A stretch of DNA of 64,000 nucleotides from Rhynochetos jubatus (lineage: Eukaryota; Chordata; Aves; Eurypygiformes; Rhynochetidae): NCBI GenBank assembly GCA_027574665.1, contig CM050648.1:67287363-67351362 (forward strand), in the 5' to 3' direction. Both the position numbers and the translations under genes were made by a program. Below the pieces are notes generated by a model. It was not told where the DNA came from, searched no databases, and was given only the letters and a program-made list of their open reading frames with translations. Below, piece after piece: positions 45,514 to 57,900 of this stretch; the first letter of the stretch is position 1, and each line of letters starts with the position of its first letter.

Positions 45514-48500
45514 CTTATTCTGGAAATCGTAAACCTCTATAATTCTGAGGGAAATAACAACACATCAACATCCAACAGCATACTCTGATGGTCATTTTAA
45601 TTTGCTTTGAAATTTAGACTCTAACATTGCTGTCCTACTATTAAATACTGTTCAGCAGCAACTCAAGAACAGGATGAGCGATGCAGATGTGCAAGTCCTA
45701 TATGCCATAAAGGCAAAATGGTATGCAAAGCTCACGGTATTGCTTGGTCATCCTGTCAGGTATACATCAACAAAGGCGAAGAGATGCCTTAGTATATTTT
45801 GTATATATAGACTTTAAAAACGCAACAGAGAACACGTCTGTGTTACTGAAACAAATTTATGAGCCCATGTGGGCTTCTAATCAATGGAGCCAATCAGCGA
45901 TATAGTCCTGGAATGGGAGAAACAGGTCCACTATCGAGAGTGGCAAGCCTAACACCGTGAGTCCTGGTGCAGAAGTCACCGCTGATGTACTGGGAACAAG
46001 AGAATGCAGAAGATGAAAAACAAAGACCAGATCTGTAAAAATAAATGACTGTGTGATCTGCAGTAAAGAAAATCAGGGTACTTCTTTAGATGAAGAGTGA
46101 AGCCCACCTGCAGATATTATACGGTGCCACTTCAGAGTCCTGGGGAAGTGGGCAGGAGAATAGCAGCCAGGCAAATAGAGACTGGGACAGAAACTGCCAG
46201 TGATCAATTATTAGCCAGTAACAGAGAAAAGCAGAAAAGAAACACTTGTAGTGCTGCAGCTTTTCAAACAGTATGCTATAAATCCTGCTGTTTTCTCCAG
46301 GTATTAGTCTTTCTGTTTTCACAGGGAAAAAAAATCAAGAAAAACATGGAAAGGATCATGTGTAAGTTATGGCCATGTAGGGACCTGAAAGCTCCCTCGT
46401 GGACATATCAGTTGACTTAAAATAACTGGAGATTGGGTGTCTAAATTCCTTAAGATGTTTGAACATTTTAGTCACTTCATTAATCACTGACGCTAGGAGG
46501 TGGATAGGGTATGCTTGCTTCCATGCAAAGAACCATAAGAGGGGTTTCTGTGATTGACACAGATGGTAGATGTTAGATACTGAGAAAGGTTTCTTTGGGC
46601 CCATTGTTTATTTGATGAAAATTGCAGCTTTAGAGGAAAGAAAAGAATGTAAAGTCCCAGATTTTGTTTCAACATTTGCAAAATAAATTACCTTGATTTT
46701 TGAAGTGACAATTCATTTCAATATTGCCTGAATTTAATACATATAAAAGAAAATAAGTTATGTTGTGCATACAGGTGTGCTAATAAGATATGGCATTTTC
46801 ATGGATTGCTGGTCTCATGAGGTTTTTAAAGTCTGAAAGACAGTTAAAGCTTAATGTATTGTGTGGATCTTCTAGGTGTTAGCCTGCCTCCATTCCCAGG
46901 CAGAGAATGGGACAATTATCCCACATATTTTAATCTAAAATGTGCCTTTCACTCTAGCAGAATGAAATATACAAGCTTGACAAAGAAATAAGATTTCACA
47001 ATAGAAACTAGATAATTTTAAGCTGTGAACAAAGTAGCAAAATATGGGTAGCATCCCAGCGATGTTTTGCCAGATAATTATATTTCCACTATAATTGTCA
47101 ACCAGTAGCAGTAGCAGTGACTATAAAGTTTGATATTTTATTTCATGTAGGGAAGACTTGACTAGAGAAGATACCTTATTTCTTTGAACTATATTTGGAT
47201 GAGCTCTTCCATGATCATGCTGAACTGCATGAATTTCGTTAAATACTTCAGCATGTGAGGAATTGTTACAGCAGTCAGGAGATGCTTCATGTAAATCAAG
47301 CAAGAGGGGCGGGTTGAGGACAGCTGTGAATGGGAATGGATGTATTTAAGGCAGGTCTTTTTTTGCAATGTGCTCCTCCTTATTTTTATTAATTTTAATT
47401 GTTTTATCAAGTAATATTTGCTACTTGTAATAACGGTTAAATCTGCAAATATTGCGACCATCATCATATATCCAGAGACTCTGTGCTGTTCATCAGCCCC
47501 ATAGCCTGTTACGTTTTCTGCAAAATGTCAAAGGACACTTGATATTAGATTGTATGGTTATTTGTGCATTGCAAAATCAACCACATTTCCAAAAATGTTA
47601 AAAATCCAAACTGAGGTTGGCCACAAATTGCCTAATTTGAGACAATGAATTCATTGAGATTTTAGGCTGTGTTCACAGTTTTTCTTCTGCCTCTTTTTTT
47701 AAACATTTTGAGTCACTAAAGCTCCACGCTGAAAAGGTCTAATACCTGTGGTTTACAGTCATCTGTTACCCATTCATTAGAGGGGCTTCTCTGAACCTCT
47801 CCTTTCCCTGCCCAGCCCTGAGGTTTGAGAAACAACCCACACATAAAACAATTGCAGTCAACAAAACAATCAACCCCATTGTTCTCTGCAGGGATTTGCT
47901 CCAAAGAATACATCAACTGGAATTATTTAGAAAACTAAATTGCTCTAAGATGGAGTCAGAAGCACACTGGCAACACTTTGAAAAATCATCTTGTTTGTTC
48001 TCTGCTTGCTTTTAAAAATATCTTTCCGTTAAAAACATTAGTGAGGAAATATTAATGGAAAATTGCATATAGCAATTTCTGTCTAAGAATGAGAGCTTAT
48101 TACTGGGCTCTTGTGGTCTGCTGTAATCCTGTAATGTTTTACATGGGATTTCTGAGGATGCAAATATTTCCCATTGAACACATTGATGTATAACATCACA
48201 GCTGAAACATTTTCCCCATCTTTGTTCCTACCAAAATTTTATAGATAATTTAGTGAGACTCAGGCTGAGCTGAGGATATCGATCACCTCTTTGAGTCACA
48301 TTTCTCAAAAGCAAGTCACCTGGCATTTCTCGGGTTAGTCCAGCATAGGAAAGAGAAGACATTCCTGATGATGTTAATGACATTTTGAAAAATGTAGTCC
48401 ACGCTCTGCACGTCAGCAGGTGATGTCAGAACCTGGCTTCACACAAGATCACCATGAAAATTAAGACACAGTGTGTGCTCTTGGACATTTTTTGATGAAG

Positions 48501-50081
48501 GCAACTGTACCCATATCTCCATTTCAGAGGCTCGGAGTGAGCTGTTGTTATCCATGAGAAATAAAAAGGGCAAAACTCTCATTATCTTTCAAGGGATCAG
48601 GATTTCCCTCAGAAACTAATTTCAGTTATGACACTGATTTACGCATAGTTACCAGTCACAATTAGAGAGTCAAGATAGGTTGGTACTTATCACATAGCAA
48701 TATCTGAGATGATTGGTTTTTTCCTTCCTATTCTAATTCTGACAAGCCTAAAAGATAGCAGTTATCACTAGATGAGGTTGGGAAAGTCATTTAGATTATA
48801 GTTTTCAAACTTGAGAGACCAAAATTAAGCACTAAATGCATATTTAAGTATTAAATTAGCCACAGGTTCCTTTTAAAAGCCTGTATCAGTGAAAGATAGC
48901 ATTTGAAGCTAATGATTTAGCTGCCTAAAAGACATGAGAATGGTTAGCTAGCCAAACAACCAATGTATAGTATAGATGTCCGGAAAATGAAATACTAGGG
49001 AATTAGTGCTTGCAGTAATAGTTGTCTTCTAAAGTGGTGATGATGTGAAAAAAACTCTGGACTAATGTTCATATGAGTCTCTCTTGATCCAAAAACAAAG
49101 GATTTCCTGGAGTATAGTTCAGTAATGTAGGTGTCTTACGCATGACAGGTAAATCAGTTAAAATACTTTAGGACTGAGCAAGGGGAAAAAACACTTTTTG
49201 TTTCTGAGCACATGACAAGGCCAACTTGCTGTTATTGGATTTTCTTATTTAAAAAGCTGGTTTTCTTTTTATTCAGAAGTTATTTAATTTACACTTGTGT
49301 CTATGGTGCACAAAGTAATTAATTTAACCTGTAATTTCATTGTTAATTTCACTCTATGAAATTATTTCATGTGACAATAATCTATGCTGGAATGTCATAA
49401 GTGTATCCCAGAAGGGGGTGCTTATTCTCTGGGCTGGTAATAGAGACCCTCATGTGTAGGATAGCTACCATGCATAAGAATATTAAAAGTGCACATGGAT
49501 GTTCAACATGATGAGTGGAGATGATGAATCTGCAAGGACAACTCTCTTTACTTCCATATCTTTTTTTATCACCTTTGCTAGTAAAGCTTCATAACCAAAG
49601 AAAATGAATATTCACATGCTCCGTTTGATTCCTGTTCATCTTCTAAGGGAATATTATGATTGTACTATGCTTTACATTAAAAAAATATATTTTCTATTAA
49701 TTTCTAGTGGTAGAAAGTGTAGGGATTTTACCTGTTTGCTAACAGCAAATTAGGATTGTCAAAAGATTGTCCCTCTCATATTTGACTGTTTCCACCCCCC
49801 AGCAGTAAAGTTCAAACAAAAAGTGAATATGTATTTAAAGTAGTCTTCACATTCACAGACTTTTACTATAAATTCTTGATCAAAAATCCTAAATAACTGG
49901 TCAGTTTTCTAATACAGAAAATTTCAAACTTGTGGTGCCACAACATCTGAGAACAGATGACAATATGCCATAGTCAATGGCAAATGTCAATGACAAAAAT
50001 CGATAAGGTACTATAATACATAGTTCTAAATCAAACAGAACTAACATTTTAAGTCACAGATCTCTATAAAATCATATATAA

Positions 50082-50106
50082 CATATATATATATATATAA
50101 ATAATA
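50082..50106. repeat. AT microsatellite
   Basis: A run of alternating A and T with at least nine consecutive TA units, followed by ATAAATAATAAA. Confidence 0.85.
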
Positions 50107-50194
50107 AAATCAGTGGGTCTGAGTTAAAAATTTTGACCAGACACCACACAAAAGTTTTCTATGAATACAAATGGACCATCAATCACCTTTTGAA

Positions 50195-50255
50195 TAAATC
50201 ATTAAAAAAAAAAACCAAACAAACCACAAAACCAAACAAAAAAAACCCAAGCAAA
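50195..50255 (+). repeat. A-rich low-complexity stretch
   Basis: Repeated AAACCAAAC-like text between A-runs. The 64-codon frame over it (50133-50327) is a composition artefact. Confidence 0.75.
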
Positions 50256-50599
50256 AGGCATAGTGCACAGATCCAGACAAATGAGGCTTATAGAAAAATG
50301 ATATTACATGATTTCTGCTATTTGTAAACAATTGGCTAATTGGAAAGAGTAACAACACAGAAAGGTCATTTTCTGTTCCTTGAACAACCATTCCTTGGGA
50401 CAACAAGTACAAGAAAAGAGAAAAACTTTCTCAGCTGTGGGATTAGTTTAGAAAATGATGATGTACTCACATCACACAGAGAATGATAAAGACTGCAGCA
50501 GGACTAAACTGACCTTCAGAGTAGAAAGATCCAATAAGGAACTATTAATATGGGACAAGCTGTACGAGACAGAGTTCAGAAAAGAAAAATAGAACAGAA

Positions 50600-50700
50600 A
50601 ATTTTATATAAATATATATGCAAGTAAATATATGTAAAACTATATATTTACCAATATATTCATACATAAATATATATCTCCATATCTAAATCTTTACACA
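50600..50700. repeat. AT-rich low-complexity stretch
   Basis: Irregular ATATAT and TAAATATA units over about 100 bp. No origin or matrix-attachment claim can be supported beyond its AT-richness. Confidence 0.7.
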
Positions 50701-51424
50701 TGCACACGTTTGTATGTAAGAATATAACTGGTTTTTAGCTCAATGTGGAATAAGGTAGCTTTCATTTACAAAAAGTAAGACAAGCTGGTAATGAGAAAGG
50801 CTCATGAGATACAAGAGGATAAAATAGTATACAGTTTTAACTCTTGGGAAGGAAGACATCATCAGGAAAATTTGTGACTTCTTTGCTTTACCATGAAGCA
50901 GAGGGAATGTTTGATTCAAACACTGCCCTTGTAAGTAAGTTAGCAAATTATTTCTTTGTCTCCATTTGATCTACAGAAGGTGGTGAGAAATAGTTTCAAA
51001 GGTAAAATATCCCAAAAGAATGAGTCAATTCTAACACTATAAACTGTCAGCATAAGCTCTATTTGCAGCAGAAAGGTTTTTGGAGACCACCAGTTTGTGG
51101 TCTTCTAATGGGTTTGAGAGGGAAGTTGAGATAATACTGCAATGTCTGTGGTAGCACAGAGGAAAGAGGTCAGCAAAGAGACTGAAAGTGAAGGGACTTT
51201 CTACATTGCAGAGAAATAATAACAGATATTTTAAAAATAAGTTCTCTGAAATGACTGTATTTTAGGCATTAAGATATCTTGCGAACTGCACTGCCAGATA
51301 GCATCAAAAGAAAACTCCTGGAGATCTAGTACTCATAAAGTCTGAAAAATCAAGTGGCTAACCCAGCAGGCCAAGGTATACAGAAGGAACAAGTCAAACA
51401 ATATCACTGTTTTTAAGTATACTG

Positions 51425-52885
51425 ATCCTGAAACATCTCATCCCAGGGTACTTAAAGAACTCAAAATACTGCTTTTGGGGTGCAAAATGCAACAGAATTT
51501 ACTTTTGAGAACTTACAAGGGCAGATACAGTATGAAAAATAGGAAAAAGAACAGACATGGTATATATCTTTAAAAAGATGGAAGTGTGGAGTTATGGACT
51601 GTACAACTTGAAAAAAAAAAAAAGGAGTAACTAATGAAGCTGTTTAGTTTCAAAAAAGCAAGGTGATGAGTAGCAGTCAACATGGGTTACTTAAGTAAAA
51701 TCACATCAAGCCCTTGTAACTTTATTCCATGACAAACACATTAAGGACAGAGAAGAAGAAGAAAATGTCATATATATCTTGACTTTAGGCTTCCTAAAAT
51801 CTTGACTCTGATAATGTATCTCTTGATACTCTCATAGGGAAACAGTGTCTTATTAATTGCACAGGATACTGTAAAATTGATTAGAAAATCATTGATAGGT
51901 ATTATAATAATTATTATTAATGGGCATCTCCTAAAATTAAAGGAAGCACAGAATCTGATTCTGCATGTGACTGTTGGGGATCTGGTGTTATTCAGTGTTT
52001 TTGTCGATGACCTCAACAATGGGAAGTGAGTGGTAATTAAATCTGTAGGTGGCGCCAAGATGGAAGGCAGCGCATTATACTGATGGATGGGATTTCAGTT
52101 CAAAAGGATCCTGACAGATTGAAAGCATGGTCTGAAGAAAACCAAAATGCAGTACAAGAGGCACAAGTGAAACAGTGCAGATAGACAGGCCTAATCAGCC
52201 ACACAAATTCAGGATCTAGAAAAACTGGCTGAGCAACAGGCTAGTAGAGAGGGATTTAAAGGTATTAGTAGATCACAAGTAGAACACAAGTCAATAATGT
52301 CATGCTGTTGAGGAAAAGATAAGCACTATCCTGGGAAGATTAAAAGGAGCAAAGCGAATAAACATACAGTCTATCTTTCTGCTCTGCTCAGTGTTTGTAA
52401 GAATTCAGGAGGAGTACTGCGTGGGACATTTCAACAGAGGTGTGGGAGACTCTGCAGGAGGGAAAAAAGAATGGTCAGAGATCTGAAAAGCCGCTTCTGT
52501 GCAGACAGGCTGAGCAATCTGCTGTTTAATGTGTGTAATGCACAGAAAAGAAGAACAAGGAGAGCGTTTGACTCATACTGGCCTTAAAAGGCTGCTGGAA
52601 GAGAAACAGAACTGTCTTTTCTCCATGTCCACAGTAAACAGGATAAACCAGGCTCTATTTACCAAGCAGTTTTGGTTAGATATCAAAAAAAAAAAAAAAA
52701 AAAGGATTATTAGATGTTGAAGTAAGTTGCCAAGGCATGTGTGGCATCTTCTTTACCAGTCTCTATGACAGTTATTAGGGACTTTATTAACTGTTTCTAT
52801 CAAGGGTCCATTGGGAATGATATACTTAACCTTATCACGTGGATGGCCAAAGGACAGGAAGGTTCCCTTGGAAATCAAAACCATC
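51425..52885 (+). mobile_element. Ancient CR1-like LINE, nearly colinear 3' half
   Basis: Divergent text follows CR1 order over about 1.46 kb. SHPRVLKEL (near 51436-51462) is the start of the RT region. Motif A survives as YLDF near 51774-51786, and VLFSVFVDDLNNG (51984-52023) matches the block before motif C. Later, CCACAGTAAACAGGATAAAC and GGTTAGATATC precede an A19 run (52685-52703) interrupting the C-terminus. AAGTTGCCAAGGCATGTGTGG then resumes the 3' region, and a tail-like end lies near 52800-52885. Many stops and frameshifts are present. Divergence is far higher than in the copy at 18553. Antisense frames here are shadows. Limits are approximate. Confidence 0.7.
52685..52703 (+). repeat. 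A19 homopolymer inside the ancient LINE
   Basis: Nineteen adenines grew within the LINE, probably from an original short A-run. LINE text resumes after it, so it is not the element's tail. Confidence 0.85.
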
Positions 52886-55352
52886 CAGATTTTTAGAGAC
52901 TCCTTCCATGGTGTGTCCTTTTCAAAAACATAAGCCAAAGTATTTGGTGTAAGGGTGGAAAAAACCCAAAATTATGATGGAGTGATGGGATAGGAAAGAG
53001 GTTTTCAGAAGCTTACTTTACTGACTAATATTCCCTCACACCGGTAAATATGGTTTTTAACCATCAAGTTAGGAAAGGAAAAGAAAATTTCTTACAAACC
53101 ATCCTGCACTTACCATTGTTTGCACTGAATCTTTTGCTGCTATTTCAGTTGTATTTTTGCTGAAGGTAAAACCGATAATAATGATCTACTTACATGGCCT
53201 GTTCTCTGTATATCTGTCATATTAAAGTCCATGCTGTTTGTTTATCATGCAGTGATCTATAACTCTCTATTAATTTAATTATACTAAAAGATCTTAAAAG
53301 CCTTGGGCTAAGTAACATGTCAATTACAAATGAGTTTAACTTGGAATAAATATAAACTTAATACCTGTAATTTATTGCTTTAAATATAAACAAAGCCCTT
53401 ACTATGACACAATCTATTATTAATTGCTCTAGTGCCCCAAGTCCAATTAAGCAAATCCATTTACATTTTCTTCAGAGGAAGTCGATGTTCATTTCTCATA
53501 GGAAGTGCAAGGAGCCTACCTTTCCACTTCTTCTAAACCCCCTAATGCAACAAAGTACTTCTGTGTTTAATGAAGTGTATCATGTTGGGGGTGAGGGGAC
53601 TGCTGGTGGCGTGGGAGGTAAGAGCCATGTGGGAGGCCTTGTATTTCCTTGAACAAAGCAACTTTCAATCAAATATCTAGTCATATACAATTATTTCTTT
53701 AGATATAAGTAATGAATGCATGTTTTCTAGTTGAAGAGCCTGTATTATCTTTCTCCAGTATCCTTTCCGTAAGAAGGCGAATGTGTGTATTTGTGTGTAC
53801 GTGCATTAAATATGTTCAACTAAAAAGTACCTTAAACTTTTTTGTATTAGTTATACTTGAATGCATTAAAGTAGCTAAACTGATTTTTTTTTTTTATGTG
53901 TGTGTGAAAACGTGTACATATAAAAATGTCAGCCGCTGTGCTGAGACATGGTACTTCATGCCTGGGGTAGAATTTTATTGCTTAGTTATAAAAGAGAAGG
54001 TTTATAGTGGAAACCCTGACACAACATTAACTATGGTTATGCTATCAAAGGAGTGCAGCATTTAAGAATTTAGAAACTATTTGATTTGTGTGTATAGGCA
54101 ATCATGTGTCTGTCTCTGTCTAAAACTTCGTCTTGACTTACACATGCCTTTTACATTTATTTTTGAGCACTTTGAGAAATAAAGTCACAGACTGACTGGT
54201 TCTGACAGTAGCATCTTCACATGTGTGTCCTTCCTGCTCGTTGTCTATAAACAATTAAACTTTTCAAAAACTGCCAAAATATCACCAGAAGAATGTGTAT
54301 AACTTAAAAGTGGAATAGCAATATTCATTTTCTGTTTTTTCAAGTTAGGCAACCACGTAATCCACAGTGAGTTCCAAGAAGTCACACACAAATCAGTTAC
54401 AGAGCTGGGACCAGTGTATAAATCTTCTGAATTCCAGTCCTATACTCTTTAGTGATAATAATGACAAACAAATGAAATGGCCAGAATGGAGATTATGCAC
54501 ATTTAATGGACAGAACTGAGATTTCTGGGGAATGAGCTCAATCACCCATTCCTGCGCTGTCAGTCTGTCTAGTTGCAACATTTACAAAGGGCCAGACAAG
54601 CACCCTTGGACTTATGACTCATCAAGTTATGAGAAGGACGGGGGTTGTATCTATAAAGCTAGACAGAGTTTATAAAATTTCTGATGGGCCTTTCAAATAG
54701 TTCGTTGACTCCTCTGAACATGTAAGGTTGTGTGGGAGGAGTAGAAAACATCGTTTTGGTTGCCTGTAGAAAATAATAGCATACGGGAAAAAACGTATGC
54801 TAGGCACTGTTTCAAAGGATCTCAAGGAAATTGGTGTGGTTCTCTAGCACTACTCAGTCTTGACACAAAGCAGTCTTAAATTCTAGCAAATAACTTGTGT
54901 TTTGTTGTGTATGACAAGGATGTTATCAAGAAGAAAGTAAAAGCAATTCCCATCACATTTCCAAAATTCTTGTTGTGTATATTGTGATTCTGAAAGCTAA
55001 CAGTATAGCAGAAATGCAAATATAAAGCATTACTACTTTTTCCATCTTATAGTGTGTGGCATGCCAACATGCCAATCCACTATGGGCCATATGTTTAATT
55101 ACTAGCTATACAAGGGTAGATGTCTTAAAGCTATAAAACCATGTTAACATGAACTTTTAATTGTCGATAAGATGGAACTTAATGGAAATGTTATAACACA
55201 AGATTTGCTTCCTGAAGATGGCTTTTTAGTGAACAAAGGGAAAGGAGATACACATCTTAGTGATTTTAGATTGTTATATCCATACCATTTAGATATCTGT
55301 GCTTCAAAAGTTGACCTTGTGTTATTTCAAATATGGCTTTGGAATCATGGGC
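52886..55352. other. Unique AT-rich sequence, no gene seen
   Basis: No repeat family was recognised. The plus frame 53712-54065 (117 codons) is AT/GT-driven and lacks domain or splice context. A perfect hairpin lies at 54777-54802. Confidence 0.5.
54777..54802. other. Perfect 9-bp inverted repeat, 8-nt loop
   Basis: TAGCATACG and CGTATGCTA flank the loop GGAAAAAA. Both arms keep a CpG, which decays fast in vertebrate DNA, so the symmetry is either recent or maintained. No repeat accounts for it. Confidence 0.8.
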
Positions 55353-56270
55353 TTATAGAATAATTCAAGTTAGGAGGGAACATTGGAGGTCATCTTGCTC
55401 AGAGCAGATCTAATTTGATAAGGGTTGCTCAGGTCTTACCCTGTCAAGTGTTGAACACCTGCAACAATGGAGACTGTAACCTCTCTGGGCAGCCTGCCCC
55501 AGTACTTGACCACCCACAGAATAAAATAATTTTCTGTATATTTAATCAGAATTTTTCACATTTTAGCTTTTATCTGTGGCCCGTGTACTGTCACGGTGCA
55601 CCTCTGAGAATGTTCTACCTCTTTTCTCTGTATCCTCTGATCAAGGCAGTTGCAAAATGCAATAGGGTCTTGCTTTAGCCTTCTCTTCTCCAGGTGGAAT
55701 AAAAACCTAGTTCATATGTCACATGCTCCAACTCTTAAGCTATTTTGATGTCTCCACCAGACTGGTTCCAGTAAGTCAGTATTTTTATTGTACTGGGGAG
55801 ACCCGAACTGGGCAAAGCACTCCAGATGCAGTCTCAACGAGCATCAAATAGTGGGGAAGGATCAGTTCTCTAGATCTCTTGGCTGCACTCTTTATAGTAC
55901 AGTCCAGGATGCAGCTGGTCATCTTTGCCGCTTCCTTGCTGCTGCACTGCTGACTCACATTCAACTTGTTGCCCACCATGACCTGCAGAGCTTTTTCCAC
56001 AGAGCTGTCTACCAGACAGTTGATCCCCAGTCTGTATTGCTCAGGGGGGTTATCCTGTACCAGATGGCAAAGTTTTGCCTTTGCTTTTTTTGAATTTCAT
56101 GGGGTTTATGCCAGCTTTCTTTCAGTTCCCATGAACTTGTTTCCAGTTTTTATTAACATTCCTCAATTGCCATGAGCTTTAAATGTCCTCACGATGACAT
56201 TGGCCGACTCCTCCAACACTCTCACCTACCTCCCATCTGATCCCATGGACCTCTCTTTGTACATTGTGAT
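55353..56270 (-). mobile_element. Old CR1 LINE fragment, probably internally deleted
   Basis: The lower end, TATAGAATAATTCAAGTTAGG then GCTCAGAGCAGATCTAATTT, is the reversed CR1 3' tail. AACCTCTCTGGGCAGCCTGC and CTTCTCTTCTCCAGGTGGAA follow in correct order, then the segment whose complement encodes a VMVGNKLNVSQQC...EAAKMTSCILDCTIKSAAKRS-like CR1 block (55785-56000), then AATTTCATGGGGTTTATGCC. From about 56180, ATGACATTGGCCGACTCCTC and CTCCCATCTGATCCCATGGA resemble the RT N-terminal region, which should be several hundred bases further on, so the catalytic core appears deleted. The copy is old. The second part of the assignment is less sure than the first. Confidence 0.72.
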
Positions 56271-57189
56271 TGAATGATTAGATGTTGTCTTGTAATTCCC
56301 ATTTGTAAAGCTATGTTTTTCAACTGCTTCGGAGATGTTCTTTCTTGCACCTTAGTAGTAACATAAACATAGCTTATATTTAGACTTGTTTAATTTCTCC
56401 TTCGAACAATCACAGCACTGTGAAGGCCTTTAGTGTAGAAGAGGATGCAACACACAGACTGTAATTAGAGGAGGGTTTGTTTCCGTGGCAGGCTGGCCAA
56501 GCCGCCCTTACTCCTCACCGCTCCTTGGCTCCAGACAAGTCCCTCCATTGTGCTGGTACAACTATTTGTGTGGCTGTTTGGTGAAATGGGTTGCAGGGGT
56601 TACAACTAGCCTTGTTTTTTCTGTAGGCTTTTAAAATCCAGATCTCTTATCTTTCTAGCTCCCCGAAGGACAGCCCCACTGCCAGAAATAGAGGGAGGAA
56701 TAAACACTGCACTGAGGTGCAGTATTGAGGAGAAAACAACAAGGCTGGCGGTGAAATGTTCACCATGCTGCATCCTCAGAACAGGAAATAAGACCAAGAG
56801 TGATACAGTGCAGGAGAAAAAAAAATAACAAAGAGTAATTACACCATCCTTTTTCCTACCTTTATTGTAGCATCCTACCATTCTGGCATACCTAAAAATC
56901 TCCCGGCATAATGATGACATTTCAAGTAGCAGGATCAATTGCTTTTGTTATGGTGCTTTTATATATGCAGTGTATATGCCCAGTAAAACCTGATTCCACC
57001 TACATCGTTTGGTAATTACAATGTATGAAATTCCTAAGATAGATAGAAAAGTACACTTTTTATTATGCCATTCTAGCTATTGTGTCTTAATGAAAAAGCA
57101 GGCACACAGAAATGTGTAAACTGTAGTCTGTTCTGGTAAATGTGAGGTGCTCTTGAGCTGAACCAGTCTGCACCACTGAGAGGGACTTT
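56271..57189. other. Unique sequence, no gene seen
   Basis: No repeat was recognised. The minus frame 56606-56938 (110 codons) has a hydrophobic middle but no recognisable family, start context or splice sites, so I leave it uncalled. Confidence 0.5.
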
Positions 57190-57900
57190 AAGAGGAGCAG
57201 AGGTAAGAGAAAGCAGACTGAGCAATAAAATATTCACAGAATAAATGCCACGACCACAAATAATTGAATTAAGCAATAACAAGGCAGACACAGGGCATTT
57301 CCTGGGGATTAATGACTAGCTGGGAGAGTTGATGGTCCACGGCGGTCATCAATTCCCTGGGAAATGTCCTGTACCAAGGTCATCGTCGCTATTATAACCC
57401 CCTTTTCTTTTCTCTGGCAAAGAAAAAGGATCCCACATTTTACCTGTTTTCACACAGTGTCATCACTCCTTTAGATGACTGTGGAACAGATGGGTTTGAA
57501 TGGCAGAGCTGCTGAAGGATTTCTGTGTAATTGATGTCCGGTGCCACAACCAATCAAAACCACTTTTTCACTGCCGAATTTTTAATTGGGTTTATACACT
57601 ATTTCAGTTTGTGACTTATTTAACCCTCATGAATCCCCAAATAATTTTATTTTGTTGTGGGTCTGCAAGCCTGACAAATCTGTGTCTGCATTATAGCTAG
57701 GTGAGCTGGTGGAAACTGGACATATTTTATTCCTTTAGAAGTTTTCCTGTGGCATAAAAAACCTGCTGAGAGGACTGGCAGAGAATTTATGCATTCAGCC
57801 TGCTCTTTGGCAATAATGTGTGGATTTATAACATAAAGTACTTGCTTAGAACAGGTCAATAATGGAGATAATTAAATCTGTCTTTGCTATTCAATAACAA
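57190..57900. promoter_or_regulatory. Possible conserved non-coding element cluster
   Basis: This repeat-free block combines retained CpGs (CCACGGCGG, CATCGTCGC, GTCCGG, GCCGAA), homeodomain-like sites (AATTGAATTAAG, TTTTTAATTGGG, GGATTAATGA), CCAAT boxes near 57550 and a long imperfect palindrome at 57295-57367. This is the composition of vertebrate developmental enhancers, but without alignment to other species it remains inference. The plus frame at 57500-57700 is not convincing as a gene. Confidence 0.35.
57295..57367. other. Imperfect 22-bp inverted repeat, 28-nt spacer
   Basis: The left arm 57295-57316 (GCATTTCCTGGGGATTAATGAC) pairs with the right arm 57345-57367 over most positions, with one or two mismatches and a one-base bulge. 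Each arm has a TTCC...GG(G)GA core; in the right arm TTCCCTGGGAA is itself a palindrome of the STAT/BCL6 site type. It may be a paired transcription-factor site or a hairpin in RNA. Confidence 0.7.

Larger units (their letters stand above)
44166..51424. other. Long unique AT-rich stretch
   Basis: Over 7 kb without a recognised transposon or gene. A perfect hairpin lies at 45488-45513 and AT microsatellites lie near 50.1 and 50.6 kb. The plus frame 46097-46420 (107 codons) and minus frames such as 44915-45193 and 47189-47467 have no recognised domain. Around 48050-48650 the sequence is repeat-free and motif-rich in a way that might reflect a conserved element. Confidence 0.5.

Noticed and set aside
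48060-48078. 7-bp palindrome AAATTGC/GCAATTT
   Set aside because: Arms of 7 bp in AT-rich DNA are expected by chance many times in 64 kb.
53712-54065. 117-codon plus frame
   Set aside because: No domain, start context or splice sites. It is GT/AT-driven sequence with cysteine and valine from GTGTGT-like text.
56606-56938. 110-codon minus frame with a hydrophobic segment
   Set aside because: No family recognised, no splice or promoter context; one such frame is expected by chance in this much sequence.
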